Below are positions 62,851 to 64,000 of a stretch of 64,000 nt of DNA, piece after piece. Under the pieces are notes generated by a model, which saw only the letters and a program-made list of their open reading frames with translations, was not told the origin of the DNA and searched no databases. Positions within the stretch are counted from its first letter, which is position 1. Each line of letters starts with the position of its first letter. This stretch comes from Adineta steineri (Eukaryota; Rotifera; Eurotatoria; Adinetida; Adinetidae): NCBI GenBank assembly GCA_905250115.1, contig CAJNOI010000201.1, positions 85,058 to 149,057 of the forward strand, given 5' to 3'. The translations under genes and the position numbers were made by a program.

Positions 62851-64000
62851 TCACAATATTATTTCAAATTTTTGAATTCGATGATTTGAAAAATCAGCAA
62901 CATAGAGATTTCCCTCATCATCAAAAGATAAACCATGGGGACGATTCAATTGATTTGATTGATTTCCTTCACCATTTCCACCAACAACAACTTCACCTTC
63001 TGCTTTTCCTTCACACCAACGCATTACTCGATCATTCCAACAATCTGCCACATAGATTTGACCCAAATCATCAACAATCACTCCGTGAGGTGAAGACAAT
63101 TGATTGAGATTTTCTCCTTGACCATTTCCTCCAGCAACAACTGTTCCTTCTTTTGCATCTTTTCTCCATTTCATCACACGATGATTATGATAATCTGATA
63201 CATAAACAGATTCATCATCATCAACAAAGATATAAGTAGGATAATCGAGTTGATGAAGTTGATCTCCTTTTCCATTTCCACCTGCCACTATAATTCCTCT
63301 CTTGTATTCTCCCATTTTCCATCGTCGTACTTCATGCTTTTCCCAATCAGAAACATAAAGAAATCCATTTTTATCTATTGCTAAGCCCCAACAATGAATA
63401 TTCTGAATGAGAATTTCTTGATTTTGATTAAACCATTGAATCACTCGCCTGTTTCCATGATCAGCAATGATAATCGAATGATTTTGTTGATCAACAATCA
63501 CATCTGTTGGTCCATTTAGTTGATTCATTCGATTTCCTTGTTTATTTCCACCTGCAATGATTTTTCCTTCTTTTGCATTATATTTCCATTCAACAATACG
63601 ATCATTTGAATAATCAGCAATGAAAATATTTTTATTTTTATCAATAAAGATGACGTGAGGGTAGTTGCACTGACTTAATCGCTGTCCTTGCCTGTTTCCA
63701 CCAGCCACAGTGATGGCATTTTGTTTCCATTTGTTGAATTTTGATTCTAGAAAACGATGAAAACAAAACATTTTAATAAAAAGGAGAAAATTTGTTTTTG
63801 CTCGAAGAAAAAAGAAATTATTAGGTGAAAACTTACTTGTTGATAAAATAATTGAAATTTCACTAATAAATGATTGTGAATCTTCTTTAATAAAGATCTT
63901 TGGTGGATTATTTAATTCTTGTGTAATTTCTATTAATTCATTTCTTAAATATGTTAAATTAATTTCATTAAATTCATTTTCTTGATGAATTTGTTTGATT
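62851..64000 (-). CDS. Coiled-coil + six-bladed NHL propeller protein (5' end outside window)
   Basis: Exons 63746-62851 and, upstream, 64000-63837 (open at the edge), joined in phase 1 through donor ACAA|GTAAGT. The visible part of the first exon is coiled-coil-like (IKQIHQENEFNEINLTYLRN...) and ends PPKIFIKEDSQSFISEISII, matching the end of the coiled-coil exon of the gene at 48949-51063. The NHL exon has six blades, from ITVAGGNRQGQRLSQCNYPH to LYVADFSNHRIQKFEIIL. It is a paralogue of the two NHL genes to its left. An in-frame ATG at 63771 lies in the intron and is not used in this model. Confidence 0.8.
   Translation of the reverse strand, partial: IKQIHQENEFNEINLTYLRNELIEITQELNNPPKIFIKEDSQSFISEISIILSTSKFSPNNFFFLRAKTNFLLFIKMFCFHRFLESKFNKWKQNAITVAGGNRQGQRLSQCNYPHVIFIDKNKNIFIADYSNDRIVEWKYNAKEGKIIAGGNKQGNRMNQLNGPTDVIVDQQNHSIIIADHGNRRVIQWFNQNQEILIQNIHCWGLAIDKNGFLYVSDWEKHEVRRWKMGEYKRGIIVAGGNGKGDQLHQLDYPTYIFVDDDESVYVSDYHNHRVMKWRKDAKEGTVVAGGNGQGENLNQLSSPHGVIVDDLGQIYVADCWNDRVMRWCEGKAEGEVVVGGNGEGNQSNQLNRPHGLSFDDEGNLYVADFSNHRIQKFEIIL

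Overview
The window is AT-rich animal DNA and most resembles a bdelloid rotifer (Rotaria or Adineta type). The evidence is: short GT-AG introns of about 50-110 bp; protein families that are strongly expanded in bdelloids (ADP-ribosyltransferases fused to TPR or NHL repeats, NHL six-bladed propellers, F-box/LRR proteins); genes of bacterial or fungal appearance that carry introns; and animal genes such as a neuromedin-U/pyrokinin-type receptor and an ER Hsp70. No database could be searched, so the taxon is an inference. Two runs of exactly 100 N (19743-19842, 44264-44363) are scaffold gaps, and each one cuts coding sequence.

Left part (1-31 kb). A multi-exon nuclear protein with a DDE-transposase-like domain runs off the left edge (minus). 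Next come a 512-residue repeat protein of unknown function (5602-7140, plus) and, convergent with it, a 1310-residue gene (7416-11471, minus). That gene has the complete layout of bacterial epsilon-poly-lysine synthetase: adenylation domain, carrier domain, then three membrane/left-handed-helix modules. It is followed by a four-EF-hand protein, a seven-exon BiP-like Hsp70 whose C-terminus is YGEL rather than KDEL, a GPCR cut by a gap, a decayed transposon, a neuromedin-U-receptor-like GPCR with a one-base frameshift, and a small coiled-coil protein.

Middle (31-46 kb). A divergent RapGAP-domain protein, an ADP-ribosyltransferase with C-terminal TPRs, and a DHA1-type MFS transporter. The transporter and a convergent gene are both truncated by the second gap. 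A roughly 600-bp non-coding repeat occurs at 18.8-19.4 kb and again at 41.6-42.2 kb.

Right part (46-64 kb). Four NHL-propeller exons lie on the minus strand. Each begins with a phase-1 splice acceptor and each is joined to its own N-terminal exon: a membrane anchor with Thr-rich stalk, a coiled coil, an ADP-ribosyltransferase domain, and a second coiled coil at the right edge. The coiled-coil and ADP-ribosyltransferase genes share homologous intron and 3' flank, so the N-terminal exon appears to have been exchanged. A two-module Ly6-like, GPI-anchored surface protein and an F-box protein lie among them. The region is also rich in short foldback elements with arms of the type TTGAGGGTGTGG...CACACCCTCAA, which resemble G/T-rich telomeric DNA.
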